Shown: positions 22,050-32,633, counted from the first letter of the stretch. The stretch is DNA of 64,000 nt from Zygnema cylindricum (GCA_037447655.1 JBBHKE010002458.1:1-64000), one strand, 5' to 3'. Numbers and translations are program-made. The notes: generated from the sequence alone by a model not told the origin.

Positions 22050-23150
22050 ACGATACTAGGAAAGATGTTCAACCTGCCTCAGATCGAGAAACTCTGATTA
22101 CCAATCTCCATAAACAATGTGGACACTTCGGACAAAAGTGAACCACTTCCTTTGTTACAGGCTCTTAGTGGTGGCACGGGTTGCGGGCCCAAGTCAACCG
22201 AATTGTACAGACTTGCTCTTCCTGCGATCGAGTTAAGGCAGCTTTTCACAAAAAGGGCGGAACGGAGCTCCATTCTCTTCCCATTAGGGGAATGTTTTAT
22301 CGGTGGTCTTTGAATCTTTTGGGATCTTTTCCGACCAGCAGACGTGGGAATCGTTTCGTTCTGGTCATGATTGAACATTTCTCAAAATGGATAGAGCTTG
22401 TGGTCTTGCCCCTAAAGGAGTCCAAGTCCATTGCCGACGCCTTTTTGCAAAGAGTCCTATCACAGTTTGGGGAGCGGACAGAGGTTCTGACAGACTAGGG
22501 ATCGGAATTCGCCGGAGAATTTACTAATCTTTAGGAGAAATGCCTCATCGACCATCGACTTACCAGTCGCGACCACCCCCAAGCCGACGGTTTGGCCGAA
22601 AGGTGTGTACAGACAGTGAAGCGGTCACTACGGAAATATGCAGTTGAAGAGGACTTGGGAGAGTGGGACAGAAGGGTGTCTTGGATTGCCATGGGATACA
22701 GATTCAGCAGACATGCTTCTCTTCACTCCTACAACCTTTGCTTCATTTTATTCGAACGGCATCTCATTCTGCCCGATCTGCCTCTGCCCAAGCGGTGGTC
22801 CTCCGGCAATGGATGACAAGGGAACTGTCAAAAAACTGATCGCCGACCGTGCCAAAATTTTCCACCGAGAGATGCCTCTCTCCATGGGGAATTTACAGGC
22901 GGCACAACACCGGGATCAATTGTGGTATTCCCAGCGCCGGAGCGGAGATTATGTGTTCGACAGCGACGATTTATGCCGGGAGACTTTGTGTATCGCATGC
23001 AACAGAAAAAGGACACGCTTGACATTTCTGCCGGGCGGGTAATCTTAAAAGTGGTGGAAGTTTCAAATAAGGGAGTTCTGACTTTGGAGGGGAAAGATGG
23101 GCGAAGAATTAAAGAGAATCAAATCAATGTGGCCCCTTGTCACCTCCGAG
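22050..23150 (+). pseudogene. Ty3-type integrase
   Basis: HHCC zinc-binding region: LITNLHKQCGHFGQK then, after two stops, CSSCDRVKAAFHKKG. In the core, the first catalytic position reads YRWSLNLLGSFPTS, with Asn (AAT, 22313-22315) where the family has Asp. The second Asp is in EVLTD followed by a TAG (22496-22498), and the Glu is in HPQADGLAERCVQTV. A C-terminal domain follows (MPGDFVYRM to INVAPCHL). Three or more stops and the Asp-to-Asn change make this copy catalytically dead by inspection. Confidence 0.9.
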
Positions 23151-23184
23151 GATTAGAAGACGACCCCACTTTCCATTTGACTTA

Positions 23185-23362
23185 CTTTGCAGATCCTCCT
23201 TCCTGTTCATCATCCTGCAACTTGTCCTCCCAGCAGCACGAAATCTTAGTCTGCCATCAGTGCGGGCAGTACTGGCATCCAGCTTGTCTACCCTCCTCAT
23301 GGGAACCACACCCTCCATCCCCCAGTCCATGGTTCTGCGGGAACTGTGAATTGGGCGGGTAA
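23185..23362 (+). CDS. PHD finger fused C-terminal to integrase (part of broken pol)
   Basis: After the integrase C-terminal domain the same open frame (22922-23362) continues into a C4HC3 arrangement: CSSSC, then CHQCGQYWHPAC (C-x2-C-x4-H-x2-C), then WFCGNC. This is the PHD-finger pattern, including the Trp two residues before the final cysteine pair. PHD fingers read histone H3 tails, so it may steer integration or localise the enzyme; in other Ty3 lineages a chromodomain occupies this place. The finger itself has no stop or frameshift, and the frame ends ELGG-stop about 30 bp before the polypurine tract. It could be a generic zinc finger. Confidence 0.82.
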
Positions 23363-23391
23363 CTGTTTCTTTTTCTTAGTCACGATTGACT

Positions 23392-23405
23392 AAGAGGGGG
23401 GGAAA
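23392..23405 (+). promoter_or_regulatory. polypurine tract
   Basis: AAGAGGGGGGGAAA lies exactly where unique internal sequence gives way to repeat segment beta. It would prime plus-strand synthesis, which places the retroviral LTR start at beta. Confidence 0.8.
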
Positions 23406-23689
23406 TTGGAGCACCGACCTGATTACTAAGAACCCAACCCCTTTCCCCGGCTTCATAGGGAAAATAAAGGGGAGGGGAGATCTTTTCGCTTCCCCATGCA
23501 CTCATCCCTATTCCCTATCCTAGTGCCTCTCCTACCTGTGCATGCATGCCTATTGGGAGGGATGGGGTCAGCAGTGGGCATTATCATTATTATGGGAAGC
23601 ATTCGCATTGGTGGGTTCTTTGCAGGATGCGGAGACTCGCCATTCCGGGCAGCGGGCCCTTCCCTTGTGTTTCTCTGGCACGCTCGACA
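23403..23689 (+). repeat. terminal repeat segment beta, first copy
   Basis: From AAATTGGAGCACCG to GCTCGACA. It matches 24871-25150 with about fifteen substitutions and an 8-bp indel, and its last ~150 bp match 29529-29680. It contains CATGCATG. It is separated by GC from the following alpha. Confidence 0.92.
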
Positions 23690-23691
23690 GC

Positions 23692-24870
23692 TGTCAAGCT
23701 CGAGTGCTTTTCAGGCACACTTCTATATTACCGAGGATTTCCGTACCCTTCCGACCCGTACTATTCTCACTTTACCAAGAAGCCAGCACAACCTGCCGGA
23801 AGGATTGAAGTATTTCCTCTACTGAACAAGACGCACTTTGTTTCGTGCCTAACGGAGGCTGGACGACAAAGTTCTACCGTCTGAAAGATCGCAGTTCCGT
23901 CAATAGTACTAGCTTCCACCAGCCCTAGTGGGGGGTACATTGTGGATTGCCACGTAGACTTCCGGACTGTAATCTAGCTTATGCTGTTAGCTGTCTGTAG
24001 CAATTCAGTTCAGGTCCAGCTGACCAGCGGTCTATTAATTACCTTCAGTCAAAGCTTGGCACTTCCGTGTCCTTTTCTTTGTGGTTTGGCTTATAACTGC
24101 GGATCAAATAATAACTTCCGGCCGCGGATCTAGCCGTAGTCAGATGTCTAACTTTTTGCCCCAAGTGTAGTACGGACTATTTTGTCCTCTGTCAGTTCGA
24201 TTGCTCTTGCTTGCCGCTCATTGGTTCATAGCATAGTTCTGACTTTTGGACCTGATTTTGGACAAACTTTGATGTATAAGGCGCTTGGGGCCGAAGGAGA
24301 CAGGTTACTTTTCAGTACTGTCTCCTGTGAAAACCCTCAGAAATTCCAACAAACCTTCTTTTGGAGAATCTTTGTTTTGTTTGACTAAATTGCCATCTCT
24401 GTTTTGGATTTGTCCATTTTGGGAATCATAGTTCGGGCTGGTGGTTGGCACTACCGTCCCTTTGGGTGATTTTTGGATTTTTCGCTGCTTGAACTTGAGA
24501 AGAGTCTAGTCGGTTTTGAGCTGCGGACACTGAGGGTTGAAGGAGTACCATACCAATTTCCACTGCCATCAGGAGAGATTTCGCCTTTCTCCCATTGTCA
24601 TCGTAAATTGCCGGGGTATGTTAAGCTTGCTTCGCCATCTTTTATATCTTCCATTTTATATTTTATTTCTGTGGTCAAGGTGATATTGTTAAATCTGAAA
24701 CAGCCATTCCTATTTATTTTTATATGTCCACGTGGTAGTGCATTTGTGTCTTCACTTGTAGTCTCTTTTGCTTTGGCGTGGACTTCCCGGAGTAAAACTG
24801 CAATTTCGTGGTATCGAAACAGTGGGTTTTGAGGGAACGAATGCTATAGACTTCTTGTGGAATAAGTACA
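23692..24870 (+). repeat. terminal repeat segment alpha, right copy
   Basis: Starts TGTCAAGCTCGAGTGC two bases after segment beta and ends GGAATAAGTACA, where it runs directly into the second beta. Similarity to 12471-13644 covers the whole length, including the possible primer site. Confidence 0.93.
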
Positions 24871-25150
24871 AAATTGGGGCACCGACCCGATTACCGAGAA
24901 CCCAACTCTTTTCCTCGGCTTAATGGGGAAAGTAAGAGGGAGTGGAGATCTTTTTGCTTCCCCATGCACTCATCCCTATCCTAGTGCCTCTCCTATCTGT
25001 GCATGCATGCCTATTGGGAGGGATGGGGTCAGCAGTGGGCATTATCATTATTATGGGAAGCATTCGCATTGGTGGGTTCTTTGCAGGACGCGTAGACCGG
25101 CCATTCCGGGCAGCGGGCCCTTCCCTTGTGTTTCTCTGGCACGCTCGACA
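24871..25150 (+). repeat. terminal repeat segment beta, second copy
   Basis: From AAATTGGGGCACCG to GCTCGACA, which is the right end of the whole insertion, next to TGTT and the resumed copia LTR. No purine tract precedes it. Confidence 0.92.
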
Positions 25151-25975
25151 TGTTTGAGCAGTTAATTATATGAGGTCAAAGTTGGCCTTTTGTATACAAG
25201 CTCACTGGGAGGGAGGCGGCTGCCTCAGATTTTCCCAAGTCCTAAAACCCCTCTCTAAACTCTCTATTACAAATATACCTAGCCAAATAGAGGACTGTAT
25301 TGTAGAGTAAGGTACACAAGCCGTGGTACTTTCAATACGGTAAATATACGACTTGTTTAAATGGTGGATGCATATCGCCCCCTTACTCATTTTGATGCAC
25401 CTCGTGAATTTTGTAGACAATGGGAGTGCCCCACGTATCATCTGATGACGTTATGTTTGCAAACCACCAAAGCTGTCATTCCACGATGTTGGCTTGTATG
25501 CAAGTCGATGTAGACCGACTTTCCATATTTGTTGTTCAAACAAATGCCCAATACATTTTTTTTGTGAAAAGTATCGTACAACTAAGTCTATGTTACACTA
25601 AATCCGTATAACCAATTAAATGGTCTATTATACAATGGCATCTTTACATAGATATCAGACCTAGTATACTCTAATGATATTCTACAAATAACGGGTTAGA
25701 GCGGACGGCTATCCCTAGAAATACCGATCAAAGGTTCGAGTCTTGTAGGACTCACCTTTTTGGTTAGATTGACAAAGTCACTCTTATCTCCCCCAATAAC
25801 TTCCCACTTTTTCCTCCCCTTAGTCATGGATCGATCTCTCTATTTAGTCTTAAGTCACTAAAACAAGTGTGGGGACTTGAGATAGAGGTAAAAAGTCTAG
25901 TGAACTAACCTAGATGCCCATTTTATTTTACTTTACAACACCTAAAAAATGCCTCAGAAATCATTAACTTCTACA
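25151..25975 (-). repeat. right piece of the split copia LTR
   Basis: Resumes with TGTTTGAGCAGTTAATTA and GAGGTCAAAGTTGGCC, as in the LTR at 3906, and ends TTAACTTCTACA. On the element strand it is preceded by an A/G-rich tract (AGAGAAAAAAAAAG), so it is a 3' LTR of a minus-strand element whose pol follows to the right. Confidence 0.85.
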
Positions 25976-25989
25976 CTTTTTTTTTTCTC

Positions 25990-28900
25990 TAGTCAACTTT
26001 TAGTTTAAATTCACACTTATCGTTAATGAATTTTAATTTCGGAGAGGAAACAAGCTTTGTCATCATGTCAACTACCATATCTCATCATGCAACCTACCAT
26101 TTCTCTACCTGGCTTGTATTCTAAACCGATCACTTTGTTTTTAACTTCCTCCATTACAAAACTTAGTCTTATGACTGTATGTTTCACCTTAAATCGATGT
26201 TCTGGTTTTTTTGCAATAGCAATTGCAGCCTCATTATTACAGAATCTTTTATGTATCCTGTTGAAATTTATAGTTTTTTGAGGTCTGTATTGGAAGAATA
26301 AAATAGAGTGTGTCAGCAAAGGCAGCCTGTTTCTCGCTCAACTTTCTCCGGTCCCATACTTGGTGTAGTCACTGAAGACTAGAGAGAGAGCTAGAGCCTT
26401 GGCTGTCTAAAGAGGATAGGCTAATTCGTAGTTTGTACCAAAATGGATATGCGGAATCAAGATTTGAACCTTGTACCTACCATCCTATAGTAGCCGTTAG
26501 CTTTAGCCTATAGCTTAGAGTCAACGATGACATACGTAGGGTACAATAGGTATTTATTAGTGAACAAGTAGAGAATTTTAACAAACTAACAAATAACCAA
26601 AAGCTGCTCTAGACCAGATTTGAACCAAGGTCTATGGTTATATTTGTAGAGTATGCCTTATCCAATAAGGCGATAACGAAACGATACACTTATCGGGCTT
26701 CAAAATTATATAAACCTTGACGCAGAGGCTAATTTACATAAGACTAACGAGGAGGAACGATTCTGCATTTACGCGAATCTAAACCGGGTAAAATATGTTT
26801 TGATCTGACGGCCGGCATTGTAGCCGCCACGCGAAGTGATCTTTTAGCGGCATTTGGAGATAGCGTCACGCGGTGCCATGTGGTGCCACGTTATTTGATA
26901 CCAGAGAAGATGGGAGGAGGAACCATGACTCCTGATTTGAATGGTGTCACCTTGTTGACCATGTCGTACAATGGCCGTACAATAAGTACATCGCCCATTG
27001 TACCTTCTTGTACTATAAAGTGTTCCTATTGGACTAGGGTTTAGTAATAGGTAGTCGTGAGTAGGCAGAACAAGACTTAGTGATATTTAGGTACCTCTCT
27101 CTAAGAGAGCTTGTTACTATAAAGGCCATCTTTGACCAGCCATAATTTAATGCTCAAGGGAGCAAGTTTAGTGATTCTTTTTGTTGCGGACTCAGGGGAG
27201 TCGAAGCTACACTGGGGTGTAGCCGGTCAGAGTTTTTGCGTGCCAGGGTGGCACTTATTTAGTGGGAAACTCAAAGTGGGGAATATTATCCAAAACACTT
27301 ATTCAAGCTTTGCATTCTGTGGTGGAACTGAGCGCACAGAAGGGCTTCTCTTCACAGGGGTGAAGTCATATTGGGGTTCTGATTATCAAGGGATCACTCA
27401 TTTGAGTTTATATCAACTTGGAGTCGACACTATCTAGATTAGCTTCTTCTGGCCTACGAATTTTATGGGCAATGGAGCACATAGAATTTCATATCCCATC
27501 TTTCATGAAACCAAGCTCTTGCAAGAATGATTTTACCCACATCAATTGTTTTACTGTTGACCAAAAGACCATATACTCAGCCTCCATGGTGGACTGAGCA
27601 ATTACCTTTTGCTGCTTACTACTCCAAAAGAAAACACCATTTCCCACAAACAATACATATCTAGAAGTGCATCTCCTCAGTGGAGCATCCTTATAACTGG
27701 CATCACTCCATCTGGTGATATCAATATTGTTCCTATCCAAATGCAACCATAAGTCTTGAGTTCTGACCAGATATCTCATGACCCTCGTAGCTACCTCCCA
27801 ATTTCTCTTTCTAGATGCATTAAAACTCCTACTCAGAATTCACATTGTTGCTATAAAATCCGGCCTAATGTAGTTCATAAAGTAAATCTGACTTCTAACA
27901 ACTTGTATATATGGAATATTTCTCATGAATGCCTCCTCTTCTTCACTCATTTGGTCATCAAAGATCACAATGCCTTCCTCCAAGCTCTCCTCACCCACTT
28001 TTATCAATTCCATTCAAGTAGATCAACTATTCGCTTTCTCCATTTAGAATTTTTCTAACATATTTCCTATTGCCGCTTTTTGTGTTAGTCTAATGATTCT
28101 TTTTTTTCTATCCCTTTCTATTTGAATTCTTAAGATATATTTAGCCTCTCTTAAATCCTTCATATCAAAGCGAACATTAAAAGTCTTTCTTCAGTTTATT
28201 GATCTTTTCCAATGACCTACTTAACACCTATAAATCATCAACATATATTGCAATAAATATGACACCTTCCTCATTTTAAAATAAGTAAATTGAGAGATCT
28301 AAGCTAATTCTTATGTATCCAGGTCTAGTCAAAAATTAATCTTATTTCTTGTTCCAATATCGTGGCGCCTGTTTCAGGTCATGCGATGATTTTATTAGCC
28401 TGCACACCTTGCTCTCCTCACCTTCTTCCTCAAATCCCTCAGTTTGTTTCATCAAGATCTTCTCTTACACTTCTCAACTAAGGAAGGTTGTTTTTATGTC
28501 CATCTGGTGTACCTCTATGTCTTCCGCTGCCGCTAAACTTAGGAGAATCCGGACTGCTGGGAATCTGACTACCGGAGCAAGTCTCCTCAAAATCAATGCC
28601 ATCTTTCTGTGTATACCATTTAGCCACCCGCCGAGCCTCATATCTCTCAATAATGTTTTCTGTGTTTAATATGAATATGAAAACCCACTTACATTCGATT
28701 GGTTTTATGTCAGGTGGACAGTCCACCAGTTCTATTGTATTTGCCTCTATAATGGATGCCATTTCTTCATTAATAGCGGTAACTTAGCGTTTCTCTCTGG
28801 ACTGTTCACAATTTCTTGATATGTCTATGGCTCGCTTGGGTGAGACAACTTAGTAACCTTGTTATTTAGCTGCCTTTCCTAGATTGGTTTGCTGCTCCTT

Positions 28901-29349
28901 CGTCCTCCCTTAAATTTCAGAAGCTGGTATTGATAGCAATATCAGATTTCTTCTTTCATTTTTTTCATCTCCTATTTCGGTTGAATCCATATGTAATTCC
29001 TCTTCCTCTGTTTCCATTATGTATGTTTTCAGTATGAATTATATCAATAGGAAAATATTCACCTTTTTGGTGAACATCATCCAGTACCAGTTCCTCCACT
29101 TGAATCTTTTGTGTAAAATCAACTCCTAAGACAACCTCTTGCTCATTTTCAAATCTGATTCTTACTGTTTTTGTGTGTTTAAGTGGATCTTTGGATTTCA
29201 CTCCATCCATTACTACTGATTGTTTTGCCAATATTACATATTTCCTCTCAACGTCATACACTCTATATCATTTTGTGTCATAATCATAACCCACTAGATA
29301 TCCTGATCTCCCCTTTGAGTCTAGTTTCCAAATTGACTTTTCATTGTCT
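25990..29349 (-). pseudogene. decayed copia pol of the LTR-split element
   Basis: On the minus strand, from right to left: an integrase-linker segment (about 28965-29261), a reverse transcriptase start at 28478-28762 (IELVDCPPD, ECKWVF, TQKDGIDFEET), RNase H at 27489-27779 (STMEAEYMVFWSTVKQLMW, ITRWSDASYKDAPLRR) and the RNase H end at 26068-26319 (FCNNEAAIAIAKKPEHRF). Many stops and frameshifts; an LTR at 26286-27490 splits RNase H between IFC-type and KDG-type residues. It runs into an assembly gap on its 5' side. Confidence 0.85.
26286..27490 (+). repeat. copia-family LTR inserted in the pol relic
   Basis: Starts TGTATTGGAAGAATAAAA and carries the family blocks in plus orientation: a GTACC(T)ACC segment, GTCGTACAATGGCCGTAC, TAGGTACCTCTCTCTAAGAG, GACTCAGGGGAGTC and a TTTTATGGGCAATGG primer-site-like end near 27460. 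It divides the RNase H relic. Boundaries are approximate. Confidence 0.7.
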
Positions 29350-29359
29350 NNNNNNNNNN
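29350..29359. other. assembly gap (10 N)
   Basis: Ten unresolved bases. Sequence changes abruptly from minus-strand copia pol on the left to unrelated plus-strand material on the right, so the join across the gap is not verified. Confidence 1.
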
Positions 29360-29528
29360 GCAGCGAGCTTTCACGCGACCGGTGTTCATGCCTCTTTGAG
29401 CAGGCTGCGTTGTGGGTTTGTTGGTTTCTAGAGCTGACGGTAGCCTTTTTTCAGTAGGTATCCCTGAGCCATACGTATTAGTTCGAGGAAGCGGAATCGC
29501 CGTAGTGCCCGCCGGTAGAGTTGTACAA

Positions 29529-29680
29529 CTACCTGTGCATGCATGCCTATTTGGAGGGATGGGGTCAGCAGTGGGCATAATCATTACTATGGGAAGCATT
29601 AGCATTGGTGGGTTCTTTGCAGGACGCCGAGACCGGCCATTCCGGGCAGCGGGCCTTGTGTTTCTCGGGCAAGCTCGACA
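29529..29680 (+). repeat. beta-segment fragment of the Ty3-type element
   Basis: From CTACCTGTGCATGCATGCC to AAGCTCGACA this matches the last ~150 bp of segment beta and stops at the same terminal GACA. LINE sequence follows at once. The stretch 29360-29528 to its left is open in one frame but matches nothing else in the window. Confidence 0.85.
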
Positions 29681-30328
29681 TGGTACTTGTCGCATCTTTG
29701 GTGACATTGTTTTGGGAAACCTTACGTCGGCTACAGTGGTTGGGCAGGCAGCTCAACATGTTGAGATGGCCGCCCGTGATGCCGCTAAGGCGAAGGAGCT
29801 TGATTATGCATACCGAGTCCCTATGGATGACTTTTTTCCGATGGCAGTCGAGATCTTTGGTTGTTTGGGTGTTGCGTCGGACGAGTTTCTCCGTACTTGT
29901 GGCCAGCGCACTTTCGAGCGACGAGGACTTGGGAGCCCTCCTCCTTCGGTCCTAACTTCTTTTTATCGTCAACGTTTATCTGTGGCTTTACAGCGAGTGC
30001 AAGCTTCTATTCTCCTTCGATCGACTATTGCGATTATGGATCGTCGACGTGTTGCGGAACTCCCTCACCGTGCTCCCTTGGGCTTGAAGGACTTAAAGAG
30101 GTTGCTTTTCGTGGATATTTAATTGTGTTGAGGTTGGGGTTGTAGTGTTGGTTTAAGTAAGTTGTTGTGTTTTTCTTTTTGGGTTCGAGTGCTTTTGTTT
30201 TACGCCCCATATTTCTGTGTTCACGCTGCTTTTTTTGTTTATATTCCCCTGCTTGTAGTTTTTCAGTTTTGACCATGTCACCCCTTTTGTACCTTTGGAC
30301 TCAAGATGGTTTACCATCGCGCTTTTTA
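29681..30328 (+). mobile_element. 5'-truncated LINE copy, endonuclease end and 3' UTR
   Basis: Matches 55170-55834 of the full LINE: codes for GDIVLGNLTSATVVGQAAQH, MAVEIFGCLG and SVALQRVQASILLRS, stops at 30120-30122, then continues into the 3' UTR and ends at GGTTTACCATCGCGCTTTTT. The reading frame (from 29412) runs through the beta fragment into the LINE domain without a stop, 236 codons in all. Insertion by target-primed reverse transcription explains the 5' truncation. Confidence 0.85.
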
Positions 30329-30719
30329 AATCAATCTGCCAGTTTCTTGTTGGAGTAGCAACACGGGTCGCTACAATAACAAGGAACAAAATAAGGCTTA
30401 AATATTATAGATAATTTTTTCCTTATCTCTCGCAAAATATTTCACCGAGTTTGCAGGATTTACTGAGCTGCTTGTAGCTATTTTCCGTCACATTCAGCAT
30501 TGCCCGGGTAGGTTTTGTTAGGGTAGGTTATTTTGTCCTTCGTGTTTTGAACGTAGTCTTCTCTTTCCAGCAGTTTATTTTAAAGGCGCCCTGCTCTATT
30601 CCTTCCCTTGTTTTAACGGATATGCCAAGTTTCTCCACCCTATTACGAAGCCAATTACGATTTTCCCAAACTAAAATTATGACAAGGTTGTGGGCACCAT
30701 ACGATCTACTTTTTGTAGC

Positions 30720-31545
30720 TTTTTTTTAAGCTTTTTCAGGCGCTTCGCTCTTATTCTTTGCGTGCTTTCTTTCTCTCCTGGGGGGGGCTAGTTGTGGAGC
30801 TTCGCTATTGGCTACACCTTTTCTTTCCGCTCTAAATTTCATGCTATCTCAATTCATTACTACCCTGAGGTTCACGCTTGGTCTCCCTCACTCACACCTT
30901 TACTCGGCTCTCTCATTTGCTCGTGTGATCGTGTCTTTTAGCCTATTGGCGTCCATTCGCTTCGTTGATCTAGTGGGGATGAGTTGATTCATGAGCACCA
31001 CACTATTCAAAACACCATTGCGACAATTGCTTTTGGGCGGGGTATTTTATTTGTCGGGAGGCTCAACATATTATTCCCTCGTGGTGAATTGATATTGTAT
31101 CGCTCGATAGTGACTGTCGTATTCTTGGGGAAATTGTTTTGGCTAATCCTGCCTCTGTTGCAAACATCGGTCAAGCGGCTCGATATGTTGGAGTGACTGC
31201 AAGTGACTCTGCTAAGGAGCTTGATTATGCATACGACAAAGCTATACATGAACTTTATTATAACGGTGGTCGAGATATTTGGTTGTTTGGGAGTTGCTTT
31301 GGATGAGCTCCTTTGTACTTATGTTTAATGTTCTTTAGAGAGAAGGGACCCCAGGGGCCCTCCCTTGTCGGGCCTTACTTCTTTTTATTGTTAGCATTGA
31401 TATGTGTTACAACGAGTGCAAGCTTCTATCATTTCCCGATCTGTTATTTCTGTTATGGTCTGTTGGCATGTTCCGGAACTCCTTGAGCTTGCTACACCGA
31501 GCCTGGGGGGTTCAAGGCGTTGCTTTTGCTATAGATCCATAATTG
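30720..31545 (+). mobile_element. older, decayed LINE copy
   Basis: Aligns at DNA level with about 54780-55590 of the full LINE: GGCGCTTCGCTCTTATTC, TTGCTCGTGTGATCGTGTC, ATTCAAAACACCATTGCGAC, then AAGGAGCTTGATTATGCATAC. Many indels and stops. Its 3' UTR has diverged past recognition. 30361-30719, between the two LINE copies, holds nothing identifiable. Confidence 0.75.
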
Positions 31546-31706
31546 TAAAACAGAGATTTGTGTTTGTGTAAATCTTTTTCTCCTTTACCATACGTAAATT
31601 TTCAAGGCACTCACTTGAATTTCCATACTGCCGTGATTGTCGTAGGGTTGTACAACCATTATTTCACCATCTACCACTGTCATGACAAAGGGGTAATCAC
31701 ACTTGC

Positions 31707-31893
31707 ACAATGCTGGGATGTTATGAAATCTTTTAAGGAATGTTCACGAAATGTTTAGAGAATGTTTAAAGAATGTTACTCGATATTTGGTCAAAATCGG
31801 CAAGAATTGCTCAATACTAACCCCATCCTGACCAAATATTTGGTAACACTACATAGGAGTTCCGTAATGATTCCGTAAATATTCCCAGCATTG
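31707..31893. mobile_element. small foldback (MITE-like) element
   Basis: CAATGCTGGGA (31707-31717) and TCCCAGCATTG (31883-31893) form perfect terminal inverted repeats. Inner arms also pair: the ATATTTGGTCA near 31774 with TGACCAAATAT near 31828. The 187-bp unit has no coding capacity. A target duplication is not clear. Flanks 31546-31706 and 31894-32600 show no gene. Confidence 0.55.
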
Positions 31894-32633
31894 CGCACAC
31901 TATCACTGACAGTATCGCTATCCTATCTATCAACACTCTTATCACTATCATGGCTTATTACTATATCACGGCATGATATACATTACCTACTGTCGGACAC
32001 TGATTTTGAAACCGACTTAGCATTGATTTTCTTGTTATGAACCAAGATTCCAATTCATTTTCTTTGTTTGAACCGCTCAGCCATAATTGAACTCCACATG
32101 TTGGAAAAAATTGTAAATAAGAAACAAGCTACAAATGTTGATCAAAAGTTCAATCTAAAATACAGTTTCAATCCAGGTAACTTCGATCCAGTATGTTTAC
32201 CGTAATTTTTGACCTGCCCTCTGGTAAAGGCCGATACTTTTTGATCACATCAGCTACTCGCAACTTGGTAATTAACATTTCTCAAAATTCCGGGAATTCC
32301 TCCATGTTTTGATTGCGAATGGTGAAGTCGCTCTTTTGTTGAGACTTAAGGGTATCAAATAACATCAATATAATCATTCATTGCAAAGCGGGAATACAGC
32401 TGAAGATTTAAATCGTCAGAAAAGAGCAGGAAAAAACAGCACATGAAGAGAAAATAAACAATTTTAGTCACAGCCATCCAAAACTTAGTGTAAGGCACCT
32501 CATTTCTTAGAATTAAAGAGCCGAAACTGACAATACTAGCCATAATGTCACTATGCCCCTCTAAGCCAATCTGGAGTGAGCATCAAGGTCACAACACTTT
32601 ACCTGCATGCGTTTCTAACTTTTGAAGATTATT

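Larger units (their letters stand above)
12471..25150 (+). mobile_element. Ty3-type retrotransposon with C5-methyltransferase and PHD finger
   Basis: Inserted in a copia LTR and flanked by TGTT on both sides (12467-12470 and 25151-25154). Termini are TGTCAAGC and GCTCGACA. Coding order is Gag, CCHC knuckle, aspartic protease, cytosine-5 DNA methyltransferase, reverse transcriptase with YIDD, RNase H, integrase, PHD finger: Ty3/Metaviridae pol order with two added modules. Repeat segments are arranged alpha (12471-13644), internal, beta (23403-23689), alpha (23692-24870), beta (24871-25150), instead of one LTR at each end. A polypurine tract precedes the first beta and a primer-like site lies near the end of each alpha. 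Several frameshifts and stops are present. Confidence 0.9.

Noticed and set aside
12471-25150. Tyrosine-recombinase (DIRS/Ngaro) element, suggested by the split repeats
   Set aside because: Pol contains a Ty3-type integrase with HHCC and D-D-E context and RNase H/RT of Ty3 type; no tyrosine recombinase motif was found.
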